Positions 7,734 through 13,955 are shown, counted from the stretch's first letter. The stretch: 15,068 nucleotides of DNA from Chloroflexi bacterium RBG_13_51_52 (GCA_001796525.1 MGMT01000031.1:1-15068); one strand, 5' to 3'. The notes: generated by a model from the letters alone, not told the origin. A program made the numbers and translations.

Positions 7734-7761
7734 ATTATACAACTATGGTGAAAATTGTCAA
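7734..7761 (-). promoter_or_regulatory. Consensus sigma-70-type promoter of the kamA operon
   Basis: Reading the minus strand, a perfect -35 TTGACA (7756-7761) and perfect -10 TATAAT (7734-7739) are separated by 16 nt. The predicted transcription start is near 7727, at the edge of the inverted repeat 7711-7726, about 93 nt before the GTG of the aminomutase gene. Such a full match implies a strong promoter that would need a repressor, and the adjacent palindromes fit that. Confidence 0.82.
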
Positions 7762-7829
7762 TAGTGTTTTAGGGTCATTTAATAAAAGGAAAAAAATATT
7801 TTAGCATTTTCTGTCAAGGAGGTATTAAC

Positions 7830-8141
7830 ATGCCGGGATGGAAATTTTTAACCAATCATGCCCTGGTGTTATGCCTCATCGCCCAGCAGCCGCGCATTAC
7901 GGCGCGGGAAATATCCGCCGCCGTCGGCATCACGGAAAAAGCGACCCGCAATATCATTAACGACCTTGAAATAGACGGCTATGTCACCAAGAAAAGAGAA
8001 GGGCGGCGTATCCGCTACTGGGTCGACCCCGACCTGCCGTTGAGGAGTGAAACGCAGCAGGATAAAGCTATCGGCGACCTGCTGGAGACTCTCGGCTGGA
8101 AAAGACGCGGCAGCCAGGTGAAAAAAGCGGTTGCCGTCTAA
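7830..8141 (+). CDS. Winged-helix transcriptional regulator
   Basis: A 103-residue DNA-binding protein. Residues about 9-50 give a three-helix winged-helix core: TAREISAAVGITEKATRNIINDL spans the helix-turn-helix, with the recognition helix around 35-47. The beta-wing follows as GYVTKKREGRRIRYWV (50-65). This is the MarR/ArsR/TrmB-type layout. No metal-binding cysteines or added ligand domain are visible; the last 35 residues are short, basic and helical, perhaps for dimerisation. The start is firm: AAGGAGG with 7-nt spacing to ATG. It is divergent from the seven-gene operon, with palindromes over the shared promoter region, so it probably represses that operon and itself. The signal it senses cannot be read. 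A perfect intrinsic terminator follows. Confidence 0.87.
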   Translation: MPGWKFLTNHALVLCLIAQQPRITAREISAAVGITEKATRNIINDLEIDGYVTKKREGRRIRYWVDPDLPLRSETQQDKAIGDLLETLGWKRRGSQVKKAVAV

Positions 8142-8203
8142 CAGAAGAAGGAGTTACCTTTAACTAAATTTACACTTCAACATAAATACTCTAGATTTCT
8201 TCT

Positions 8204-8230
8204 AAAAGTACGCTTTATAGCGTACTTTTT
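8204..8230 (+). terminator. Intrinsic terminator after the regulator gene
   Basis: Perfect 10-bp hairpin AAAAGTACGC (8204-8213), loop TTTATA, GCGTACTTTT (8220-8229), running into a T tract (8226-8230). It separates the regulator from the SDR pair. The A/T-flanked stem makes it potentially bidirectional. Confidence 0.88.
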
Positions 8231-8259
8231 GTTTTATCAATAAAACCAACCCTAAAGAT

Positions 8260-8289
8260 TTCACGGTGGACATCGATTTGTTATATAAT
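8260..8289 (+). promoter_or_regulatory. Predicted promoter of the SDR gene pair
   Basis: -10 TATAAT at 8284-8289, with -35 TTCACG (four of six) at 8260-8265 and an 18-nt spacer. The predicted start is near 8296, giving a leader of about 35 nt before the ATG at 8330. It sits right after the preceding terminator, so the SDR genes form their own unit. Confidence 0.55.
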
Positions 8290-8329
8290 GATACCTGCAA
8301 ATTCATTTAAGTAATTACAGGAGGTAATC

Positions 8330-9097
8330 ATGGACCTGGGTTTGAAGGGTAAAGTAGCATTGGTAACCGGCGCCGGCAGCCAGATAGGCTTCGGCAAACA
8401 GATTGCCTTGCTCCTGGCTAAAGAAGGCTGCGATGCCGTGGCCGTTACCGATATCAATCTCGACGATGCCAAACTAACGATGGAAGAAATTAAAAAAATC
8501 GGCAAGAAGTCTATCGCGGTCAAGGCGGACATCACCAACCCGGCCGATGTTGCCATTCTGATAAAGAAAGTCGTAGATGAGTATAAAAGAATAGACGTCC
8601 TGTGTAATGTTGCCGGTGGTATTGCCAGCCGCGTACCCTATGACCAGGGCAAGCCGGAAGACTGGGATAAAGATATCCGCCTCAACCTCTACAGTATCAT
8701 GCTCACATGCCAGTCCGTACTCCCCAATATGAGGGAAAAGAAGGCCGGCGCTATCGTTAATATCGGCTCGGGTAGCACGCGCATGTACAGCCACGGCACG
8801 GGAAACACGTATGCCATATCCAAAGCCGGAGTCGATACCTTTACAAAACAGCTCGCTTTTAACGAAGCCAAGAACGGCATACGCTGCAACTGCGTCGCCC
8901 CCGGCCCCGCCCCCACCAATTTCATTCCGGGCCCGGACAAACAGGCGATGGTAAATATGCTGGCCAAAACGATCCCCATGGGCAGAGGCGCTACCCAGAC
9001 AGATATCGCTAATGCCACTATCTTCTTCGCGTCTGACCTTTCCAGCTATGTCACAGGCGCGGTACTTCATGTTTCCGGCGGGTCGGTACTGGACTAA
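8330..9097 (+). CDS. SDR-family NAD(P)-dependent oxidoreductase (first of a tandem pair)
   Basis: A classical short-chain dehydrogenase/reductase of 255 residues, the usual length. The cofactor loop is TGAGSQIGFG (13-22), with D41 at the end of the second strand (VTDIN), which favours NAD(H) over NADP(H). NVAG is at 93-96 and N119 at the fourth helix. The catalytic serine is in GSGS (147-149), with Y161 and K165 in YAISK. The C-terminal half has the PGPAPTNF substrate-loop entry and ends in SGGSVLD. All catalytic residues are present. The start is set by CAGGAGG before ATG 8330. The neighbouring gene, 42 bp downstream, is a close paralogue, so the two are probably co-transcribed and may form a mixed tetramer. 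Substrate is not predictable; annotations such as 3-oxoacyl-ACP reductase would be over-specific. Confidence 0.92.
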   Translation: MDLGLKGKVALVTGAGSQIGFGKQIALLLAKEGCDAVAVTDINLDDAKLTMEEIKKIGKKSIAVKADITNPADVAILIKKVVDEYKRIDVLCNVAGGIASRVPYDQGKPEDWDKDIRLNLYSIMLTCQSVLPNMREKKAGAIVNIGSGSTRMYSHGTGNTYAISKAGVDTFTKQLAFNEAKNGIRCNCVAPGPAPTNFIPGPDKQAMVNMLAKTIPMGRGATQTDIANATIFFASDLSSYVTGAVLHVSGGSVLD

Positions 9098-9139
9098 AAA
9101 AGGTTTTGTTTTTTATTCTCATAATAAAGAGGAGGGAAA

Positions 9140-9937
9140 ATGGACCTCGGTTTTAAGGGAAAAATAGCGCTTGTAACCGGCGCCGGCAGCCAGGTGGGCT
9201 TCGGGAAAGAGACAGCGCTCCTTCTCGCTAAAGAAGGGTGTGAAGCCGTCGCCGTCACCGATGTAAATCTGGAGGATGTAAAGAAAACGGCTGAAGCGGT
9301 AAAGAAACTCGGCTGTAAATCTATAGCCATCGGGGCGGACATCACCAAAAAAACCGAAGTAGACGCCATGGTCAAGAGGGCCGTGGATGAGTATGGAAAA
9401 ATAGATATTCTCTGCAATGTTGCCGGGGCTATCCTGCACAAGGATTACGTCCCTCTAGACGAGCAGAAATATGAAACCTGGTCAAAGCAGATAGACCTCA
9501 ACCTTTTCGGCACCATGTATGTCACACGGGCTGTTATTCCCCATATGAGAAAGCAGAAACACGGCGCTATAGTGAATATAGGTTCCGGCAGCACCCACCA
9601 GTACTCTATGGGCGTGGGGATGTACGCTATTTCCAAGTACGCCATCGACCTGTTTACCAAGCAGCTGGCTTACCAGGAAGGCAAGAATGGCATACGCTGC
9701 AACTGCATCGCTCCCGGCCCGGCGCCAACTAATTTCGGTGCGGTCTTGAGGGAAGGTGCACCACCTCCCCCTCCGGAACAGATGAAAAAAATGCGGGATG
9801 CAATGCTCGTGGCTTTCCCCCTGGGCAGAATGGGCACTGCGACGGATATAGCCAATATCACCGTCATCATGGCATCCGAAGCTACCAATTACATTACCGG
9901 GCAGGTAATTCAAGTATCCGGCGGAAATGTAATGTAA
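9140..9937 (+). CDS. SDR-family NAD(P)-dependent oxidoreductase (second of a tandem pair)
   Basis: A 265-residue classical SDR closely related to the preceding gene (by eye, more than half of residues identical, including the unusual start MDLG.KGK.ALVTGAGSQ.GFGK). It keeps TGAGSQVGFG (13-22), D41, NVAG (93-96), the serine region GSGS (148-151), and Y162/K166 in YAISK. Differences lie in the substrate region: a proline-rich insert of about 10 residues (REGAPPPPPEQMKK, about 204-217) where the first copy has a shorter loop, and a different 97-115 loop. This points to altered substrate specificity after duplication. The start follows AGAGGAGGG. No separate promoter is evident in the 42-bp gap. 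I see no clear terminator straight after the stop codon. Confidence 0.92.
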   Translation: MDLGFKGKIALVTGAGSQVGFGKETALLLAKEGCEAVAVTDVNLEDVKKTAEAVKKLGCKSIAIGADITKKTEVDAMVKRAVDEYGKIDILCNVAGAILHKDYVPLDEQKYETWSKQIDLNLFGTMYVTRAVIPHMRKQKHGAIVNIGSGSTHQYSMGVGMYAISKYAIDLFTKQLAYQEGKNGIRCNCIAPGPAPTNFGAVLREGAPPPPPEQMKKMRDAMLVAFPLGRMGTATDIANITVIMASEATNYITGQVIQVSGGNVM

Positions 9938-9991
9938 AGGGCAGTTTGCCGCTTAAATATACCGGAAGGATAGTACTTTTTTCTTGAGAAG

Positions 9992-10035
9992 CAGGGCTGT
10001 TTTGTATTGACTTTTGCCCTGTTGCATGTTAACAT
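9992..10035 (+). promoter_or_regulatory. Predicted promoter of the structured RNA, with an inverted repeat around its -35
   Basis: -35 TTGACT (10007-10012), 17-nt spacer, -10 TAACAT (10030-10035, four of six). The -35 lies in the loop of an inverted repeat, CAGGGC (9992-9997) and GCCCTG (10016-10021), which could be an operator or a hairpin. The predicted start is near 10042. Confidence 0.5.
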
Positions 10036-10085
10036 GAAGCCAGAAGTTCACGTAAGAACTTGAATAATGCTTCGGGAGGTGCTTT

Positions 10086-10145
10086 ATGCGACTTCACGAG
10101 CTATTCGGAGTATGGCAGGTGGACAGTTGGGGCCCTACAACGTAG
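10086..10145 (+). CDS. Small ORF, 19 residues, with ideal Shine-Dalgarno, inside the structured RNA
   Basis: GGGAGG (10074-10079) lies 6 nt before ATG 10086, followed by 19 codons and TAG at 10143-10145. The peptide reads MRLHELFGVWQVDSWGPTT. It has two tryptophans and ends in a short Gly-Pro-Thr-Thr segment; there is no membrane segment or signal peptide. The stop codon lies in a small hairpin. This could be a leader-type or ribosome-stalling peptide, a dual-function RNA's peptide, or a chance frame. The spacing of the ribosome binding site is the main support. Confidence 0.4.
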   Translation: MRLHELFGVWQVDSWGPTT

Positions 10146-10264
10146 TGGGGCAAGCGGAAAGCGGGCTCGACTCGTAGTGTAAACTGGAGCCAGATCTGCA
10201 AAGCAGACGCTCCGTACGGTAAAATACCGAAAGTGAGTTGGGTCCGATACCAGAAAGATAAATC

Positions 10265-10300
10265 GGTGGGGGTTGCTTAAAGCAACCCCCACCCTTTTTT
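10265..10300 (+). terminator. Strong intrinsic terminator of the structured RNA
   Basis: A perfect 12-bp GC-rich stem GGTGGGGGTTGC (10265-10276), loop TTAAA, GCAACCCCCACC (10282-10293), followed by C and six T (10295-10300). It ends 10 bp before the stop codon of the convergent small gene. Confidence 0.93.
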
Positions 10301-10310
10301 CAGGAGGGAT

Positions 10311-10610
10311 TTATTGATTCTGGCTGGAAGTGCCAGGGTCGGTCAAGCCGGTTTTTTCCATGAGCGAACGGTAGAAACCGGCAATATCTTCGTCGTAGAT
10401 TTGGCTCTCCGCCTGGATGAAAGGCATCGTTAATGCCTCGCGGTATATCTTTTCGATATCAGGCAACAGGCCGGTCAGGCTTTGGGTAACATTTTCAGAT
10501 TCATCTTCATAAGTAGCGGTTTCAGCGAATGCGGGCAATACCGGCTTCACGCCGTACAGTATCAGGAAACAGATAACGACTCCGCAGATGAAGCTGATTG
10601 CCATTTTCAT
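10311..10610 (-). CDS. Small exported or membrane-anchored acidic protein, function unknown
   Basis: A 99-residue protein. Residues 3-21 form one hydrophobic helix after a short basic start (MKMAIS). PAFAET at about 26-31 gives a possible signal peptidase I site after A29, so it may be secreted as an acidic mature chain of about 70 residues. If uncleaved it would be anchored with its C-terminal part outside. The rest is polar and mostly helical (DIEKIYREAL, DEDIAGFYRSLMEKTG) with no cysteines and no motif I recognise. GGGGA lies about 7 nt before the chosen ATG; the second Met, two codons in, is an alternative. It stands alone, convergent with the structured RNA locus and divergent from the epimerase gene. 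Composition and start make it likely a real gene; function cannot be assigned. Confidence 0.65.
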   Translation of the reverse strand: MKMAISFICGVVICFLILYGVKPVLPAFAETATYEDESENVTQSLTGLLPDIEKIYREALTMPFIQAESQIYDEDIAGFYRSLMEKTGLTDPGTSSQNQ

Positions 10611-10754
10611 TTATATTCCCCAACCTTTGTAAGCAAGTAACATCGGATTACACTTTAATTCTGACACGGGAATATAAACGGTGATGTAAAGACTATAAAT
10701 AATATATAAAGGACGGGTTAATTTTCTATAAAGAATCGCCGACCGACTCTTTCC

Positions 10755-10784
10755 TTGACATCATGGACGATTCAAACCTAAAAT
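10755..10784 (+). promoter_or_regulatory. Promoter of the epimerase-like operon
   Basis: Perfect -35 TTGACA (10755-10760), 18-nt spacer, -10 TAAAAT (10779-10784, five of six). The predicted start is near 10791, giving a leader of about 53 nt ending in GGGAGG before ATG 10844. The rest of the 10611-10843 intergenic stretch is AT-rich, and I see no further gene or clear structure in it. Confidence 0.75.
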
Positions 10785-10843
10785 AGCGGCAGTAATACCC
10801 TGAAATTCACCGATCCCGAAAAAATATTCACGCGGGAGGCAGT

Positions 10844-11491
10844 ATGGGTAAAAACATACGGATTGTGCCGGCTATCCTCACCAATGATTCAACCGAGCTA
10901 GAGAAGCTGGTGCGCCTGGCAGAGTCCTTTACCGACTTCGCCCAGATGGATATCATGGACGGTAAGTTTGTGCCGTCAAAAAGCGTCTCCTGTGAAGACA
11001 TTGCTAAATTGAAAACGTCATTAAAATGGGAAGCGCACCTCATGGTGCTGCGCCCGGAGGACTGCCTCGAAGATTTTAAGCTAGCGGGGGCGCAGAAAAT
11101 AGTTTTTCATTATGAAGCAACTCCATCACCGGAGAAAACGATAAAAGCTATCAGGAAACTGGGCATGCAGGTGGGACTGGCCGTAAACCCGGAGACCCCC
11201 AACAGTGCCGTCACCCCGCTGGTCAAACAAATAGACAGCGTGCTTTTTCTTTCCGTCAACCCGGGATTTTACGGCGCTAAATTCATCCCCGCAGTGCTGG
11301 ATAAAATAGTTGACCTCCGTAAAAGAAACCCCGGGCTGGAGATCGGCATCGATGGGGGCATCAAGGAAAGCAATACCGCGCAGATAGCGCGTACCGGGGT
11401 CGATTTCATCTGTGTGGGCAGCGCCATATTCTTACAGCCCGACCCCGCCGCAAGTTATAAACGTCTTAAAGCGCTGGCAGCTTCTGCCTGA
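10844..11491 (+). CDS. Ribulose-phosphate 3-epimerase family protein
   Basis: A 215-residue TIM-barrel protein of the ribulose-phosphate 3-epimerase family, which interconverts ribulose 5-phosphate and xylulose 5-phosphate in the pentose phosphate pathway. Landmarks are VPAILTND (8-15, normally PSILSAD), MDIMDGKFVPS (35-45), AHLMV (64-68), LSVNPGFYGAKF (136-147), IDGGI (169-173) and GSAIF (192-196). Of the four metal ligands in the family (His, Asp, His, Asp), D36, H65 and D170 are present, but the first, normally His in the HxDVMDG motif, is Q34 here. The phosphate-binding glycine loops are kept. It could be a working epimerase with altered metal binding, an epimerase for another sugar phosphate, or an inactive relative. 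The start is supported by GGGAGG. The next gene follows after 27 bp, so they form an operon. I leave the gene symbol blank because of the Gln substitution. Confidence 0.85.
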   Translation: MGKNIRIVPAILTNDSTELEKLVRLAESFTDFAQMDIMDGKFVPSKSVSCEDIAKLKTSLKWEAHLMVLRPEDCLEDFKLAGAQKIVFHYEATPSPEKTIKAIRKLGMQVGLAVNPETPNSAVTPLVKQIDSVLFLSVNPGFYGAKFIPAVLDKIVDLRKRNPGLEIGIDGGIKESNTAQIARTGVDFICVGSAIFLQPDPAASYKRLKALAASA

Positions 11492-11518
11492 CAAGCAAAA
11501 AACAAAGAGGTAATAACA

Positions 11519-12280
11519 ATGTTTAAAGTTAAAGCAACGGTTATCGGCTTTGATAAGGACGAGCAGAAATACCCCTGCCATTTCCGCTATAAAATAGGCG
11601 ATGAAATAGTTTATGACGGCGAGACGATTACCGGTCGCGTGTGCCCGTCCATGGCGCCGGTTTTCGGCAGAGCGTTCAACGACCTGCTGGCGTCGGGGGG
11701 ACGGCATAAAGAGGGAGAAGCACCCGGTAGCTATTTCCCCTTCTGGCACTCTCCCTTGAGCGTTTACGACCCCACTTATAAGAAATACGACGGCGTGGGA
11801 TTCCGCCCCACCCCGGCAAGGCCGGATGAAGACTATGAATTCGTCGCTGATGAAACGCTGTTTGATAATCCCCCCGGTGGTAAATACATCATCGGTAAAG
11901 GCACGAACAAACGGGAACTATCGCTGGTCTGCGGTGATAAACACACGCTAACGCGCTTTAAAGTGGAAGCTTTTGATTTAGCCGATAAAGGCGACAGCCT
12001 GCCCTATTACCGGAGAGAGATGTCTATTTTAAATAAGATTATTTTAAAACCGGGTATTGCTTTAAACAGGATACTCAACGAGTTTACCAAAGATGAAATA
12101 ATCAATATTTATCCGATACTAGGACAGAAAATCATCGCGGTGCTGGTGGGTGAACTCGAGCTTATGGGGTATGTGGAGGTAAATAACGAAAAAGTTAACG
12201 CCACGGAAAAAGGGAAGGAAAAACTGGCGAGCTGTAAAAAGAGTCTGACTCCTCAAGAGAGACAAGCGTTGAAATTATAA
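11519..12280 (+). CDS. Uncharacterised two-domain protein (TIGR04076-like N-terminus, winged-helix-like C-terminus)
   Basis: A 253-residue soluble protein that I do not firmly recognise. The first 65 residues (FKVKATVIGF...YKIGDEIVYDGETITGRVCPSMAPVFGRAFNDLLASGG) resemble the small TIGR04076 family in layout: a leading beta-strand, a glycine-containing turn, a Cys followed by a helix, and a closing L..GG. The match is by eye only. The middle (70-150) is rich in aromatic residues and prolines. Residues about 165-235 read as a winged helix (SILNKIILKPGIALNRILNEF...IIAVLVGELELMGYVEVNNEKVNATEKGKEKL), typical of a DNA-binding or protein-binding end domain. Cysteines are at 20, 42, 138 and 239. Start ATG 11519 has AAAGAGG before it. 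Cotranscribed with the epimerase-like gene; no clear functional link. It converges with the Cys-containing small gene at 12304. Confidence 0.6.
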   Translation: MFKVKATVIGFDKDEQKYPCHFRYKIGDEIVYDGETITGRVCPSMAPVFGRAFNDLLASGGRHKEGEAPGSYFPFWHSPLSVYDPTYKKYDGVGFRPTPARPDEDYEFVADETLFDNPPGGKYIIGKGTNKRELSLVCGDKHTLTRFKVEAFDLADKGDSLPYYRREMSILNKIILKPGIALNRILNEFTKDEIINIYPILGQKIIAVLVGELELMGYVEVNNEKVNATEKGKEKLASCKKSLTPQERQALKL

Positions 12281-12303
12281 ACCGACAGCCTTGAGACCTG
12301 TTA

Positions 12304-12630
12304 TTATTTATCCTGTCCCGGTTTCTCTTCAGAACCCCAGTCCAGCATTATCTGTTTGAGTTTCTGGGCAAGCCCGGGACTGGAACGCAGTCTTTGAATA
12401 AAAACGGGACAGCCTTCCAGCAGCGAGTTCTGCGCTGCCGTAGCCATGCTGGACAGCAGGTTTTGGGTTACGGGGTCGATTTGCTGCGGAACGTTCGCGC
12501 CGGGCGACGCCTGTTCCAGTTGACGCCTGATTTCTTCGGTGGTGAACTTCATTGGCACAACGCAGGCTTTATACCAGGGACATTCCTTGCACTGTACTAT
12601 TCCGTAAGCCTCGTTGATAATATCATCCAT
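12304..12630 (-). CDS. Small four-cysteine protein, possible metal or redox site
   Basis: A 108-residue soluble protein with no signal peptide. Four cysteines are grouped as C14, C17, C23 (QCKECPWYKACVVP) and C74 (GCPVF), a spacing that could bind zinc or an iron-sulfur cluster. The middle is polar and proline/glutamine-rich, and the C-terminal half is helical. I do not recognise a family. It is the last gene of a probable three-gene operon after CcdA and the TlpA/ResA lipoprotein, starting 17 bp after the latter's stop, with AAGG about 9 nt before ATG. The context suggests a thiol or metal role, but since it lacks an export signal it would not meet the extracytoplasmic thioredoxin directly. 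Confidence 0.7.
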   Translation of the reverse strand: MDDIINEAYGIVQCKECPWYKACVVPMKFTTEEIRRQLEQASPGANVPQQIDPVTQNLLSSMATAAQNSLLEGCPVFIQRLRSSPGLAQKLKQIMLDWGSEEKPGQDK

Positions 12631-12647
12631 TTTTCGTCGCCTTTTCG

Positions 12648-13166
12648 TTACTTCGTTATCAGGTTCAGTCTCTGTTCTATTTGAGCTTTGTCCCAGAAAC
12701 CCCCTATCGTGACATTTCTTATTATACCATCTTTATCGATGAAAAAAGTGGCTGGAAGACCCCTTACATTATATTTATAGCCGACCTCTCCTGTTATGTC
12801 AAGTAACACGGTAAAGGAAAAACCATTTTCCTCCACGAATTGCCTTACGTCATCAGCGTTCTCTTGCGAGTTGACCACCAGTATCACCAGTCCTTCCTGT
12901 AACCATCCCGGGTCTTCATATATCTCCTGAAACAACGGCATCTCCGTGCGGCAGGGACCGCAATATGTAGCCCAGAAATTGAGCATAACCGGTTTTCCTC
13001 TCAAATCGCTTAAGGCAACCTCACCGCCATCGGTACTTTGCAATTGGAAATCCGGTGCGATGAGTTCTAGAGTATTACCATCCCCTATTTGGGAACCCGC
13101 ACATCCGTTTAATAACAGAACGACAATCATTATCAGTGTTATCGCCATCGCAACTAATAGTCTCAT
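12648..13166 (-). CDS. TlpA/ResA-like thioredoxin-fold lipoprotein
   Basis: A 172-residue thiol-disulfide oxidoreductase on the outer face of the cytoplasmic membrane. Residues 1-21 form a lipoprotein signal peptide with lipobox LNGC, so C22 is expected to be lipidated. The thioredoxin fold follows: APDFQLQSTDGGEV (37-50) typical of TlpA/ResA/AhpC-like proteins, NFWATYCGPCRTEMP with active-site C69 and C72, and a cis-proline loop GLPATFFID near residue 137. It would keep cysteines of exported proteins, such as apocytochromes, reduced, using electrons passed across the membrane by CcdA, whose gene is immediately upstream (16-bp gap). The start has GGGAGG 3-4 nt upstream. Length and motifs are normal; nothing is missing. 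Confidence 0.93.
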   Translation of the reverse strand: MRLLVAMAITLIMIVVLLLNGCAGSQIGDGNTLELIAPDFQLQSTDGGEVALSDLRGKPVMLNFWATYCGPCRTEMPLFQEIYEDPGWLQEGLVILVVNSQENADDVRQFVEENGFSFTVLLDITGEVGYKYNVRGLPATFFIDKDGIIRNVTIGGFWDKAQIEQRLNLITK

Positions 13167-13182
13167 AATCCTCCCTCATTGC

Positions 13183-13896
13183 TCATGTTGAGAGCGCGGA
13201 AATCCATACCAGTTTGTCCGTCAGTACCAATATCCCGACGGTAATCAGCAGCAGACCACTTATCAAATGAATCAGGTTAGCATACCGGTTAATACGTTTG
13301 AGCACGGGTCGAAGGGTATCGAAAGCTGCTCCGATAATAAGGAACGGTAAGCCCAACCCGAGTGAATATATCGCCAGTAAATAGGCGCCCTCCAGTGCCG
13401 TCGACCAGACCGAAGCCATCGTCAATATGCTACCCAATACCGGCCCGATACAGGCTGTCCAGCCCAATGAAAACGAGCCTCCGATGATAAAAGAACGCAG
13501 GTAATTCGTCGCCTTCCCCGCAACCGGCACCAGCCGCTTCTCATAGTTCAGCCACGGTACTTTCATTGCCAGCAGCATGAACCACCCGAAAGCTATCATA
13601 AGGCTTCCGGCAACCTTGCGCAGCAGGTTCATATCCGGAATTATCGCGTGTCCGGTAATCCCCGCGATTACTCCCAGAAATACAAAAATTATAGTGAACC
13701 CTATCACAAAGCTCAAAGAGTGCATGAACACAGCCAGCCGGAAACTCCTGCCTTCAAATATCCCAGGGCCGTAAAGGCTCGCAAGGTAAACCGGCACAAT
13801 TGGCAAAACACAGGGAGATAAAAAGGACACCAATCCCGCGCCAAAGGCTATAAAAAAAGTAATATTTTCATCCACTAATATTATTGTATAATGCAT
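13183..13896 (-). CDS. ccdA: CcdA-family cytochrome c biogenesis / thiol electron transporter
   Basis: A 237-residue membrane protein with six predicted helices, the short CcdA form of the DsbD membrane domain. It carries reducing equivalents from cytoplasmic thioredoxin to extracytoplasmic thioredoxin-like partners. The paired conserved cysteines are C29 in SPCVLPIVPVYL and C149 in GWTACIGPVLGSI, both in their usual helix contexts. The start is uncertain: ATG 13896 has no good Shine-Dalgarno, and a GTG seven codons later would also give a full domain. The adjacent TlpA/ResA lipoprotein gene is the likely partner. No cytochrome c synthase genes (resB/ccsA) lie in the window, so a general disulfide-reduction role is as likely as cytochrome maturation. 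Confidence 0.93.
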   Translation of the reverse strand: MHYTIILVDENITFFIAFGAGLVSFLSPCVLPIVPVYLASLYGPGIFEGRSFRLAVFMHSLSFVIGFTIIFVFLGVIAGITGHAIIPDMNLLRKVAGSLMIAFGWFMLLAMKVPWLNYEKRLVPVAGKATNYLRSFIIGGSFSLGWTACIGPVLGSILTMASVWSTALEGAYLLAIYSLGLGLPFLIIGAAFDTLRPVLKRINRYANLIHLISGLLLITVGILVLTDKLVWISALST

Positions 13897-13955
13897 TTAT
13901 AAAATCTGCCACCGCCCATAATTAATACCGACGACTGGAATAACTTAAGTGCCTA

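Larger units (their letters stand above)
10042..10300 (+). ncRNA. Unassigned structured RNA / small mRNA locus with strong terminator
   Basis: A stretch of about 255 nt between a plausible promoter and a very strong terminator. Hairpins seen directly are AAGTTC/GAACTT (10044-10049 with 10056-10061), CTAC/GTAG (10135-10138 with 10142-10145), a two-part stem GGAGC/GCTCC (10186-10190 with 10209-10213) enclosing TCTGC-AAA-GCAGA (10195-10207), and CGGTA-AAA-TACCG (10217-10229). The two consecutive stems with AAA loops stand out. I compared it from memory with 6S, SRP, tmRNA, RNase P, T-box, lysine, cobalamin, FMN and TPP elements and found no good match. The next plus-strand gene begins more than 500 bp away and has its own promoter, and the gene just beyond is convergent, so this does not look like a leader of a downstream gene. 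It contains the 19-codon frame described separately. Confidence 0.6.

Noticed and set aside
8474..9070. 198-codon minus-strand frame opposite the first SDR gene
   Set aside because: The plus-strand SDR is certain, and this frame has no start signal or recognisable domain; it is an antisense shadow.
10101..10292. 63-codon frame on the minus strand across the structured RNA
   Set aside because: It is antisense to the hairpins and terminator, has Arg/Pro-rich low-information content and no ribosome binding site; a by-product of the structured RNA.
10042..10300. Lysine riboswitch, 6S RNA, SRP RNA, T-box or group II intron fragment
   Set aside because: GAGGTGC followed by AGTAT hints at a lysine element, and GCAAGCGG-like bits hint at 6S, but the defining cores, end pairing or downstream genes are missing. 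No T-box TGG motif, SRP tetraloop core or intron domain V is seen.
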